Source: CAZDUS01 sp964535015 (GTDB lineage: Bacteria; Verrucomicrobiota; Kiritimatiellia; CAIKKV01; CAITUY01). Taken from it: a DNA stretch of 64,000 bases. The notes under the pieces are model-generated. The model did no database searches. It saw only the letters and a list, made by a program, of their open reading frames with translations, and was not told where the DNA came from. Below are positions 43,466 through 51,350 of this stretch, in pieces. Position 1 is the first letter of the stretch; every line of letters starts with the position of its first letter. The DNA is taken from positions 4,647 to 68,646 of the forward strand of contig CAZHRU010000003.1 in assembly GCA_964535015.1 (NCBI GenBank), given 5' to 3'. Made by a program: the position numbers and the translations under genes.

Positions 43466-43806
43466 GGGTATTTTCCTGCTGATGACAATTTCGACAGGGG
43501 GTAAATGGTGCAAGTTGCCGGCATCATTTGCAAGTCCTGACATCATTCCCGGAGCATGTTTGGGTTTTGGCATCCACAGTGTTTGGCGTCACGCCGTGAC
43601 GTCCTACAGAATCCAGAATGTGTAGGACCGCACGGTGTGCGGTCGCAATCCAGAAGGGGTGGGGCCGCACGGTGTGCGGTCGGAGTTTGCGTATGGCCGC
43701 GCTGAGACGTGGAGAGGCGCGTGGGGGATTCGTGAAAAGTCGTGACTAATCCTGCGGAAACCGTTAAACAACCCGCGCTACACATCATGGAAAGGGTAGA
43801 ATTCAC
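43466..43806. other. Repeat-containing intergenic region
   Basis: 341 bases without a supported gene. It contains an AGAATCCAGAA unit near 43606-43619, an inverted repeat CGTCACG-C-CGTGACG at 43587-43601, and two copies of a CCGCAC-GGT-GTGCGG hairpin (described separately). GGAAAGGG near 43788 could act as a weak ribosome site for the next gene. Confidence 0.6.
43626..43681. repeat. Two copies of a CCGCAC-GGT-GTGCGG hairpin
   Basis: GACCGCACGGTGTGCGGTC at 43626-43644 and GGCCGCACGGTGTGCGGTC at 43663-43681. Each is a 6-8 bp stem with a three-base loop, separated by a short spacer containing AATCCAGAA. They look like REP-type elements. Confidence 0.8.
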
Positions 43807-44613
43807 ATGCTGACGTTGCTTATATCGTTGTTGGCGATGGTGGGGGTATGGGTTGGGTTGCGGCATGGGGTCGCGATGGTGAATGGGTGGAGTATTGTGG
43901 TGGCGGTTACCGTGGGGGTGGGGATCTACATCGGGACCATGTTGTTGCTTCGGCGCAAAGTCGGGGCCCTGATGACAGCCGTGCAGAACCGCATCACCAG
44001 CCGGAATGCCATCCTCATGCGGAAGTACCAGCAACTGGGCAGTCGGGGCGGGGACCCCAAGCGGCTGATGGACCAGGCGCGCCGGGAGCAGGAATCCATT
44101 TTGGCCGAGGCCCTGGAGGCGACCCGCCAGTTGGATCCCTACTGCAAATGGAGCCCGTTGCTTGACCGGCAGATCAATTCCATCCGCGTCCAGTTCCTGT
44201 TCCAGTTGAAGAAGTACGACGAGGTTGACCGGCTTCTACCGAAGGCCCTGCTGACCGAGCCCGTTCTGGTATGCATGAAGATGTGCCGACAATACCAGCG
44301 CGGCGCCGAGGCCGACCTCGAGAAGACGTACAACAAGTATCGAAAGAAATTCAAACTGGATGCCGCCATCATCTATGCGACGTATGCGTGGATGTTGCTC
44401 AGGAAGAAGCAAGGCGACAAGGCCCGGCAAGTCCTGCTGGATGGCAAGACGGCGACGGAGAACGACATTCTGGAGAAGAACTGGGAACACTTGTCCAACG
44501 ACAGGCCGAGTCATTTCTCCAATGCCGGGTTTGGCGAGTCCTGGTATGCCCTGTATCTGGAAGAGCCCAAGCAACCCAAGCCGAGGGTGGAGCGGCGTAT
44601 CCGGAGGTGGTAG
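43807..44613 (+). CDS. Membrane-anchored helical-repeat protein, unknown function
   Basis: 268 residues. Two N-terminal membrane helices (LLISLLAMVGVWVGL, SIVVAVTVGVGIYIGTMLLL) are followed by a cytoplasmic helical region. It contains TPR-like pairs (IRVQFLFQLKKYDEVDRLLPKALL, which reads as one repeat, and AWMLLRKKQGDKARQVLLDG). TPR-type repeats usually mediate protein contacts, and partners are unknown. It stands alone between two repeat-rich gaps. Confidence 0.75.
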   Translation: MLTLLISLLAMVGVWVGLRHGVAMVNGWSIVVAVTVGVGIYIGTMLLLRRKVGALMTAVQNRITSRNAILMRKYQQLGSRGGDPKRLMDQARREQESILAEALEATRQLDPYCKWSPLLDRQINSIRVQFLFQLKKYDEVDRLLPKALLTEPVLVCMKMCRQYQRGAEADLEKTYNKYRKKFKLDAAIIYATYAWMLLRKKQGDKARQVLLDGKTATENDILEKNWEHLSNDRPSHFSNAGFGESWYALYLEEPKQPKPRVERRIRRW

Positions 44614-44755
44614 GGGGGGGGCTGTTCCCTGGGTGAAAGGTCCATCAGGATTTTTCTCCGGGGACAGACCCTGTTGAACCCGCTGTTCGCGGCGTCGCAG
44701 GAGCTCCGCCCTCCAGAAGGCGTGTTTGGATTTCTCCCGGGGGCACGGCACTGGT

Positions 44756-44815
44756 GCGGCATTCGAAAGAATGCCGCTACCGAACCTGACATAGCGGAAT
44801 CTGAAAGGATTCCGC
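44756..44815. repeat. Paired hairpin repeat, copy 2
   Basis: GCGGCATTC-GAAA-GAATGCCGC (44756-44777) followed by GCGGAATC-TGAAAG-GATTCCGC (44794-44815). The first hairpin is identical to copy 1 at 42218. The flanking gap 44614-44849 also carries a GGGGACAGACCCTGTTGAAC unit near 44660, similar to one near 42300, and no gene. Confidence 0.85.
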
Positions 44816-44849
44816 TACCGATTGTGCTTTATTACGGGTTCCCCGGGTA

Positions 44850-45638
44850 TTACGGGAAGTTGATATCCAACTGGGTCGTGAACATGTTGGAACCCGCGAG
44901 ACTGGGTTCTTCCCACATGTCGTACCCGAAGATCACGGAGACGTTCTTGGAGAAGGCCCAGGCCGCGCCGAAACTCAGGCCGCTCAGGGCGTTGTTCCCG
45001 CCCTGATAATCCACGGCGACCCACAGTTTGTCCGAGATCTCGCTCACGGTGCGGTCCCACGACAGAAGGATGCCGTCGGCGGCTTCGTTGCCGTTCTTAT
45101 CCAGCAACACATCGCCGTTCCCGCTGTAGTAGCCGGCCGAAAAGCGGCCGAGGGACGGAATGGCACCGAAGGCCGGCATTGTCTTGGCCGCGAGACCATA
45201 GACGATGTTCTGGTCAGTTCGCGTGGGGCTGTTCTCCTTCGAATGGGTGCCGAAGTTGAACCCGCCTACCGCGAGGGCCGGTGAGTAGGGGCACAAGGCA
45301 TCCTCGGCCACGCCCACCTTGGCGTTGAAATAGAACGGGTGGTCGTCATAGGCCGTTCCATTCACCAGATAGTCGGCGCCGACTTCCGCCTTGATGGTTT
45401 CGAACGGAAGGACGCCGACGGTGATGCCGACATCATAGACGTTGGGGTCCCGCTCGCCCGCGGTGAACCGTCCGTTGTCCGAGGACCGGACGTAGTTGTC
45501 CAATCCGAGATGCCAGACGTTAAACGGTTGAATGTCCGTGGAGGGAATCCAGATCTGGGTTGAAGGGGTTGCCATGCCCAGATTGGCCGAGCCTGAACAC
45601 AGTACGCCTGCGATGAGTCCTGCGATTGTCTTTTTCAT
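44850..45638 (-). CDS. Porin-like outer-membrane protein of the ammonium operon
   Basis: 262 residues from the ATG at 45638, with GAAAGG upstream. A signal peptide (KKTIAGLIAGVLCSGSANLGMA) is followed by amphipathic beta strands (VYDVGITVGVLPFETIKAEV, LSFGAAWAFSKNVSVIFGYD). It ends in aspartate-isoleucine-asparagine-phenylalanine-proline, close to the aromatic end of outer-membrane barrels. It lies immediately downstream of the PII and amtB genes on the same strand. Porin-like genes (for example the TorF group) are known beside amtB, so a role in outer-membrane passage of ammonium or other nitrogen sources is a fair guess. Confidence 0.78.
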   Translation of the reverse strand: MKKTIAGLIAGVLCSGSANLGMATPSTQIWIPSTDIQPFNVWHLGLDNYVRSSDNGRFTAGERDPNVYDVGITVGVLPFETIKAEVGADYLVNGTAYDDHPFYFNAKVGVAEDALCPYSPALAVGGFNFGTHSKENSPTRTDQNIVYGLAAKTMPAFGAIPSLGRFSAGYYSGNGDVLLDKNGNEAADGILLSWDRTVSEISDKLWVAVDYQGGNNALSGLSFGAAWAFSKNVSVIFGYDMWEEPSLAGSNMFTTQLDINFP

Positions 45639-45727
45639 AGTACACTTACCTTTCTTTTGTTTGTTTTGTCTGGTTATGAGTTGCGGGATGGCGCACCACC
45701 CGGGGCGCCATCCCATCCGGGGAATGA

Positions 45728-46069
45728 TTATCCGATGGCGGGACCTCCTGTTTCTCCGGTCCGGATGCGGATGCATTCGGCAAGGTCCAGGACGAAGATC
45801 TTTCCGTCCCCGACTTTCCCTGTTCGGGCCGCTCCGGTGATGGCCTCGATTGTCGGCTTCACGAAGTCGTCGTTCACCGCGATCTCCAGTTTCACTTTCT
45901 TCAGCAAGGTCCCGGCCTCCTTATGACTACGGTAGACTTGGGCGATACCGCCCTGCCGGCCGCGTCCCATGACGCTGGTCACGGTGACCAGATGGATCTG
46001 GTTGGCGGTCAACTGTTCCAGGACTTCTTCCATCCGGTCCGGTTGAATAATGGCTACGATGTATTTCAT
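45728..46069 (-). CDS. glnK: PII signal-transduction protein without the uridylylated Tyr
   Basis: 113 residues with the PII framework MKYIVAIIQPDRMEEV, the T-loop GRGRQGGIAQVYRSHKEAG, and the B/C-loop TGKVGDGKIFVLDL followed by RIRTGE. It senses ATP/ADP and 2-oxoglutarate and binds AmtB to close the ammonium channel. The T-loop Arg47 equivalent that plugs AmtB is present (YRS), but the position of Tyr51, uridylylated in E. coli, is Glu (HKEAG). Covalent uridylylation at that site is therefore excluded. It lies between amtB and the porin-like gene in the same direction. Confidence 0.95.
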   Translation of the reverse strand: MKYIVAIIQPDRMEEVLEQLTANQIHLVTVTSVMGRGRQGGIAQVYRSHKEAGTLLKKVKLEIAVNDDFVKPTIEAITGAARTGKVGDGKIFVLDLAECIRIRTGETGGPAIG

Positions 46070-46112
46070 GTTATTTTGTTCCTTCCGTTCTTTGTTGTAT
46101 TCATTAGGGGAC

Positions 46113-47477
46113 TCAATCCAGCATTGTGTAACCGGTTTCACGGTGATCCGTGAGATCCAGGCCGATCCGCTCGGATTGTTCGGTGGCGCGCAGGCCGATC
46201 GTCTTATCCACGAGTTTCAGCAGGACAAAACTGGCCACGGCGGAATATGCCACGGTGACGGCGACGGCCTTGAGTTGGATCAGGAACTGGCCGGGGTTTC
46301 CGTAGAACAGGCCGTTGGCGCCCGCGCTATTGACGGTGGTGGTTGCCCACAACCCGGTGGCTAGGGCGCCCCAGATTCCGCCCACGCAGTGGACGCCGAA
46401 GGCATCCAGGGCGTCATCGTATCCGAGTTTCTCCTTCAGGACGCTGACGAACAGGTAGCAGATGACGCCTGCGCCGATGCCGATGCCGATGGCACCGCCG
46501 ACGTTGACGAAGCCCGCGGCGGGGGTAATGGCAACCAGGCCGGCCACCGCGCCGGAGATCATGCCCAGCATGGTCATGCGCCGGTTGAACGCCACATCCA
46601 TCAGTGCCCAGGCCAGACCCGCCACGGCGGAAGCCACATGCGTCACCACGAAGGCATTGCCCGCCAAGCCATTGGCGCCGAGCGCGCTTCCGGCGTTGAA
46701 CCCGTACCAGCCGAACCACAGCAGGGATGCGCCCATGACGGCGAACGGCAGGTTATGGGGCGGCGAGATTTTGTGGGGGTGCCCCAGGCGGCGTCCCAGC
46801 ACCAGGGCGGCGACCAGGGCCGCGATACCGGCGTTGATATGGACCACGGTGCCGCCGGCAAAGTCCAGTGCGCCCATTTTACGGAGGAATCCGCCGACGC
46901 CCCACACCCAGTGGCACACGGGGTCATAGACGAGGGTGGACCAGAGCACCATGAAGACGGCGAAGGCGGCGAACTTCATACGTTCGGCAAAGGCGCCGAT
47001 GATCAGGCCGGGAGTGATGACGGCAAACATCATTTGAAAGACCATGAAGACCTGGTGCGGTATGGTGCCGGCGTAGTCGGCATTGGGTTCCATTCCCACC
47101 ATCTTCAGCATCGCCCAATCCAGATTGCCGATTACTCCCTTGATGTCAGGGCCGAACGAGAGACTATACCCGAACAGTACCCATTGCAGGCTGACGGCGC
47201 ACATCAGGAAGAAGCACTGCATCAGGATCGAGAGCACGTTCTTCTTTCTAACCAGGCCCCCGTAGAACAGGGCGAGGCCCGGGATGGTCATCAGCATCAC
47301 CAGAGCGGTGCTGACGAGGACCCAGGCGGTATCGCCCGAGTTCACGGCGGAGGCGACAACTGCAACCGGCGCCGCCGTTGTTGCGGCGGTCTCATCCGCC
47401 AGAGCGGCGCTTGTGCCCGCCAGTGCCAATCCCGTTCCCATTAGTAACGTCATCCATCCTCTCGTTTTCACCTTCAT
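46113..47477 (-). CDS. amtB: Ammonium transporter
   Basis: 454 residues from the ATG at 47477, chosen because AAGGAGGA directly precedes it. It has an N-terminal signal peptide (MGTGLALAGTSAALA) and then eleven membrane helices. The pore residues are present: Asp and His in DFAGGTVVHINAG and the second His in DAFGVHCVGGIWGALATG. It conducts ammonium across the inner membrane and is gated by the PII protein encoded downstream. The C-terminal tail LDLTDHRETGY is the standard signalling end of Amt proteins. Confidence 0.97.
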   Translation of the reverse strand: MKVKTRGWMTLLMGTGLALAGTSAALADETAATTAAPVAVVASAVNSGDTAWVLVSTALVMLMTIPGLALFYGGLVRKKNVLSILMQCFFLMCAVSLQWVLFGYSLSFGPDIKGVIGNLDWAMLKMVGMEPNADYAGTIPHQVFMVFQMMFAVITPGLIIGAFAERMKFAAFAVFMVLWSTLVYDPVCHWVWGVGGFLRKMGALDFAGGTVVHINAGIAALVAALVLGRRLGHPHKISPPHNLPFAVMGASLLWFGWYGFNAGSALGANGLAGNAFVVTHVASAVAGLAWALMDVAFNRRMTMLGMISGAVAGLVAITPAAGFVNVGGAIGIGIGAGVICYLFVSVLKEKLGYDDALDAFGVHCVGGIWGALATGLWATTTVNSAGANGLFYGNPGQFLIQLKAVAVTVAYSAVASFVLLKLVDKTIGLRATEQSERIGLDLTDHRETGYTMLD

Positions 47478-48017
47478 TCCTCCTTCTTCTGTTGAGCTTC
47501 TCATTGTGTGACTCCAACCATTGTTGTCTGGGTCTATATCATGATGTGTGCCAACCCTTGTCCTGTGCAGGTGTCGCAAGTCGCAAGTGGCTTGTGAGAA
47601 ATGACATACAGATAATATTATTGTGGGGCGCCAGGCGGGTCGCTTGAATTACTATGATTCAATTATGTAGGTGAGATTGGCAAACATACAGAACTGTAAC
47701 TCATTTACCTGTATCGAACACGGTGAAGGTTTGCATGGATTTCTCTCCTGGGGCAGACCGTGCTGAACATGTCAGGGATGCCGTGGATGTTCACCGTTTG
47801 CCTCCACCGGCGCAAGGCCGGTGGGCGGCGAAGTCACGGGGATGCCGGTGGGCGGCGAAGTCACGGGGATGCCGGTGGGCGGCGAAGTCACGGGGATGCC
47901 GTGGACGTTCAACGTTTGCCTCCACCGGCGCAAGGCCGGTGGGCGGCGAAGGCATCTGGGCAGGTGTGGGGTGGTTTGGATTGCAAAGAGGTGTTGACGG
48001 GCATGGCGAAAAAGATT
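47478..48017. other. Repeat-rich intergenic region between amtB and tetR
   Basis: 540 bases with no supported gene. The part near amtB (47480-47720) is AT-rich and presumably holds its promoter. A sigma-54-like sequence at 47539-47555 on the minus strand fails at the -12 box. The rest is occupied by a nested repeat array (listed separately). Confidence 0.6.
47789..47952. repeat. Nested repeat array with a 27-bp unit in three tandem copies
   Basis: A 27-bp unit beginning GGTGGGCGGCGAAGTCACGG is repeated exactly three times (47820-47846, 47847-47873, 47874-47900). It is flanked by two copies of a longer unit (GTTCAACGTTTGCCTCCACC with a CCACCGGC-GCAAG-GCCGGTGG hairpin) at 47789-47829 and 47907-47947. 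That longer unit also occurs at 39231. There is no spacer variation, so it is not a CRISPR array. Confidence 0.9.
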
Positions 48018-48039
48018 AATGAGTAAGCACTTACTTATT
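48018..48039. promoter_or_regulatory. TetR-type operator upstream of the efflux operon
   Basis: AATGAGTAAG-CA-CTTACTTATT is a 10-bp inverted repeat with one mismatch, 20 bases before the regulator start codon. TetR-family repressors bind such dyads near their own promoters, so this is the likely autoregulatory site for the efflux operon. It is directly followed by the ribosome site AGGAGAGAGG. Confidence 0.75.
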
Positions 48040-48059
48040 CAGGAGAGAGGGGTTTCAGA

Positions 48060-48716
48060 GTGGCCAGGCCGATTTCCATCCAGACCGACGTGATCCTGAG
48101 AGCCGCCCGCACGATGTTCATGCGGGATGGATACCGGGCCAGTACCGCCCGGATTGCCCGGGAGGCCGGGGTTTCGGAGGGGTCGGTCTTCAAGCATTTC
48201 AAAAGCAAGGCCAACCTGTTCCTGACGGCGATGGAAGTGGAGGCGGGTGATCCGGCGTGGGAGACGCATCTGCTGGAGGGCGCCGGGCGTGTGGACCCGC
48301 AGGAGGCGCTTGAATCGGCCGGGTTGCAGCTTCTCAAGCAATTGCGGCTGACGTTGCCGCGGTTGATGATGGTCAACGCGAGCGGGGTGACGATCCCGAA
48401 TCACCATGTGCCCGGTGAGCGACCCTGTCCGCTCCAGAAGATGGATGTGTTGCGCCGGTATTTCACGGCCGAAGTCCGTTGCGGGCGGCTGGCGATGGAC
48501 TCTCCCCAGATCCAGGCGCATTTGTTTATCGGGGCGTTGGCGCATTACGCCTGGTGCGAGACGTTGTTCGGGCACCGGTCGGGTTCCCCGGCGTCGTATG
48601 TGCGGGGGCTCGTGGATACGATTTTGAGGGCGACTCGGGCGCCGTTGAGCGGGCGCAAGGGGCCGCGGTTGTCCTGTGGAACGATGCAAGGAAAGAAGAC
48701 AAGAGGGATCAAGTGA
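48060..48716 (+). CDS. TetR/AcrR-family transcriptional regulator
   Basis: 218 residues from a GTG start preceded by AGGAG. The N-terminal DNA-binding domain has the TetR helix-turn-helix (ASTARIAREAGVSEGSVFKHF then KSKANLF). The remainder is a helical ligand-binding domain (FIGALAHYAWCETLFG). It heads an operon with a TolC-like protein, an adaptor and an RND pump, and probably represses it until an inducer binds. Its stop codon overlaps the ATG of the next gene (TGATG). A matching operator dyad lies just upstream. Confidence 0.93.
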   Translation: MARPISIQTDVILRAARTMFMRDGYRASTARIAREAGVSEGSVFKHFKSKANLFLTAMEVEAGDPAWETHLLEGAGRVDPQEALESAGLQLLKQLRLTLPRLMMVNASGVTIPNHHVPGERPCPLQKMDVLRRYFTAEVRCGRLAMDSPQIQAHLFIGALAHYAWCETLFGHRSGSPASYVRGLVDTILRATRAPLSGRKGPRLSCGTMQGKKTRGIK

Positions 48717-50164
48717 TGAAAGCAACTCGTGTTCATATCCTGTTGGCGTCCAGTCTGGCCTTCTGGGTGGCCGGGTGTGTGCAGGTGCCGCCGCCTGCCT
48801 CGCGGGTCGAGGTTTGGACGCCGCCGGACGACGCGCGCCAATCGGACGTGTCGTGGCGTGAAGTCCGCGCCCAGGCGGTTCCCGATCTGGACAAGCCGCT
48901 GTCGCTGTACAGTCTGGCCGCTCTTGCCTTGGAGAACAACCCGGCCACCCGCAAGGCGTGGAATGAGGCGCGGGCGGCTTCCGAGCAGGTCCGTTATGCC
49001 GAGGGCTACTTCATGCCTAGCGTGACCGCAGTGGCCGGGCTCACGCGGGTGAATGTTGCCGCCCATCCGGAGAGTTATGATGAGAACAAGATGACCTATG
49101 GGCCGGGGCTTCAGTTAAATTACCTGGTCTGCAACTTCGGGGGCGGGCGGAATGCCGCCGTGGAGCAGGCGTTGCAGACGGTCTATGCCGCCAACTTCGC
49201 CTTCAATCGCGCCATCCAGGACACGTTGTTGGGGGTGGAGATCGCCTATTACGGTGTGATCAGTGCGCAGGCGGGGGTGGAGGCGGCGGCCACGAATGCC
49301 TTGGATGCCAAGGCGATCCTGGCGGCGGCCACCGACCGGCGTGATGCGGGGTTGGGAATTGATCTGGAGGTTCTGCAGGCGCAAGCGGTGTACGACCAAG
49401 CGCTCTATGCCCTGGTAGCGGCAGAGGGGCAGAGGAAGATTGCGCAGGGACTGTTGGCGCAGGCCGTGCACCTGCCGGCCGATACGTCAATCCCGCTCGC
49501 CCCGCCTGAGGGGGACATGCCGGCCTCGCTCTCCGGGCGTGATATTCGGGGGCTGATTGACGCGGCGCTGGCGCGCCGGCCGGACCTGGCGGCGTTGCGG
49601 GCGACCCTGGCGTCGCGGGAGGCCTCCGTCCGGGTGGGCCGCGCATCGCGGTGGCCGTCGCTTTATCTCAACGGGGCGGTGATGCGTGACTACTATGAAC
49701 TTTACGGGGCGAGCAACCGTGGTGTGGCCTCGGATGATTGGTCGTACACGGGCGGGGCAAGTTTGAAGTGGAATCTCTTTGACGGGTTCCAGACCCTGAG
49801 TTCCGTGCGCACAGCCGAGGCGCAGGCCGAGGCCGCGCGGGCACAACTCCGGCAGGCGGAACTGGCGGCTGGCTCCGAGGTGTGGGCCAGGTTCCACAAC
49901 TACGAGACGGCCCTCCGCAAGTATGAATCCAGTCTCGTCGTCCTGAAGAGTGCGATGGCGGCGCGGGAATTGTCCCTTGAGAGTTACAAGTCCGGTGTCA
50001 AGACACTGCTCGATCTGCTGAATGCCGAGACCCAGTTATCGCAAGCCCGCAGTCAGCAGGTGGCGGTGCGGCAGGAGGTCTTCTCGGCCTTGGCCTATTT
50101 GACCCATGTGACGGGACTCACGGAAAAGGGTCATCACGGGATTGCTCAACCGCAACAACAGTGA
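48716..50164 (+). CDS. Outer-membrane efflux lipoprotein (TolC/OprM family)
   Basis: 482 residues from the ATG at 48716, which overlaps the regulator stop. Lipoprotein signal FWVAGC places a lipid on the Cys near residue 20. Two homologous long-helix repeats typical of the outer-membrane factor family follow (LEVLQAQAVYDQALYALVAA and LRQAELAAGSEVWARFHNYE as the equatorial regions, TLLDLLNAETQLSQARSQQV near the end). It forms the outer-membrane exit duct of the tripartite pump encoded with it. Confidence 0.95.
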   Translation: MKATRVHILLASSLAFWVAGCVQVPPPASRVEVWTPPDDARQSDVSWREVRAQAVPDLDKPLSLYSLAALALENNPATRKAWNEARAASEQVRYAEGYFMPSVTAVAGLTRVNVAAHPESYDENKMTYGPGLQLNYLVCNFGGGRNAAVEQALQTVYAANFAFNRAIQDTLLGVEIAYYGVISAQAGVEAAATNALDAKAILAAATDRRDAGLGIDLEVLQAQAVYDQALYALVAAEGQRKIAQGLLAQAVHLPADTSIPLAPPEGDMPASLSGRDIRGLIDAALARRPDLAALRATLASREASVRVGRASRWPSLYLNGAVMRDYYELYGASNRGVASDDWSYTGGASLKWNLFDGFQTLSSVRTAEAQAEAARAQLRQAELAAGSEVWARFHNYETALRKYESSLVVLKSAMAARELSLESYKSGVKTLLDLLNAETQLSQARSQQVAVRQEVFSALAYLTHVTGLTEKGHHGIAQPQQQ

Positions 50165-50190
50165 CTTTGCAGAGAAAGGGAAATCAAAGG

Positions 50191-51324
50191 ATGAAAACCA
50201 AACTTCACGGATCGGTAGTTGTAGTCGCCGCCACGGTGTTGGCGATGGCACTGTGTGCCTGTGGTAAGAAACAAGCCGCCGCTTTCCAGCCGCCGCCGGC
50301 GATGGTGAGTATGGCGACAGCGGTCCAGGCGGATACTCCTGTTGTCATCGCGGCCTATGGAACGATCCAGGATCGGGAAAGCGTGGACGTGGTCCCCCAG
50401 GTGTCGGGGATTCTGCTGTCCATCCTGGTACAGGAAGGGGCGGTGGTGACCAACGGTCAGCCGCTTTTCCAGATTGATCCGCGCGACTATCAGGTTCGAG
50501 TGGAGCAGGCGGAAAGCATGGTGGCGATTGACCGGGCGAACCTTGACCAGGGGCGTGCCACGTTACAGCGCAACCAAGGACTGCTGGAGAAGCGTCTGAT
50601 TGCGCCGGACACCTTTGACAACATCAAGACCAAGGTGGCGGCGTTGGAGTCGCAACTGAGGATGGATGAGGCGGGGTTGGCGCAGGCCCGGCTCAATCTC
50701 GCCCGCTGCACCATTTCCGCCCCAATCGGCGGTGTCTGTTCCAAGCGGTATGTTGACGCGGGGAATCTGGTGGCCGCCGGAATGTCCCGTCTGATCAACG
50801 TCCGCAGTTACGATCCCCTGCGCCTCGAGTGTTCGGTCTCCGAGCAGTACTTGCCGGCGCTTCGGAGTGCCTTGTCAGCGGGGGCGCTGGCCGTATCGGT
50901 GACGGCCCGTGGCGATACCAATGTCTACTGGGGCACGGTGTCGTTCATGGACAATGCGGTGAATCCGGTGGCTGGAACCATCCTGTTGCGGGGCGAGATT
51001 CCGAATCCGGCCCTGAACCTATGGGCCAACCAGTTTGTGAACGTTCAGATTACGGTGGCGTCCGTTCCAGGCGCCATCCTGGTCCCGGAGAGCGCTGTGC
51101 AACTGGGCAAGCGGGGCCCCTATCTCTATGTGGTGGGCGCGGATCAAAAGGCTGTAATACGACCGGTCAAGACCGGGGTTCGGCGGAACGACTGGATTCA
51201 GATCACCGAGGGAGTGGCTGCTGGCGAAACGGTGGTTTCGCTGGGGCAGATCAAGTTGTATCCGGGGGTGACGGTTGTGGATCCGGCCAAGATGCCGCCG
51301 GCGGCTGGTCTTAAGCCCCATTGA
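50191..51324 (+). CDS. RND efflux periplasmic adaptor (membrane-fusion protein)
   Basis: 377 residues from the ATG at 50191 (AAAGG before it). The N-terminal hydrophobic helix ends in LCACGKK, a lipobox-like sequence. A lipoyl/barrel-sandwich half (VDVVPQVSGILLSILVQEGA, LFQIDPRDYQV) is followed by a coiled-coil hairpin (LDQGRATLQRNQGLLEKRLI), the second half (TISAPIGGVCSKRYVDAGNL) and beta-barrel and membrane-proximal domains (PGAILVPESAVQLGKRGPYL). It couples the RND pump to the outer-membrane duct. Confidence 0.95.
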   Translation: MKTKLHGSVVVVAATVLAMALCACGKKQAAAFQPPPAMVSMATAVQADTPVVIAAYGTIQDRESVDVVPQVSGILLSILVQEGAVVTNGQPLFQIDPRDYQVRVEQAESMVAIDRANLDQGRATLQRNQGLLEKRLIAPDTFDNIKTKVAALESQLRMDEAGLAQARLNLARCTISAPIGGVCSKRYVDAGNLVAAGMSRLINVRSYDPLRLECSVSEQYLPALRSALSAGALAVSVTARGDTNVYWGTVSFMDNAVNPVAGTILLRGEIPNPALNLWANQFVNVQITVASVPGAILVPESAVQLGKRGPYLYVVGADQKAVIRPVKTGVRRNDWIQITEGVAAGETVVSLGQIKLYPGVTVVDPAKMPPAAGLKPH

Positions 51325-51350
51325 AGTACGAGGGAATCACGGAGGTTGCA

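Noticed and set aside
47539..47555. Sigma-54-like sequence (minus strand, TTGGCAC followed by ATGAT) upstream of amtB.
   Set aside because: The -24 half fits, but the -12 half lacks the GC (GG-N10-GA), so I do not call a promoter.
47820..47900. CRISPR-like array.
   Set aside because: Three contiguous perfect copies of 27 bp without spacers, and no cas genes nearby.
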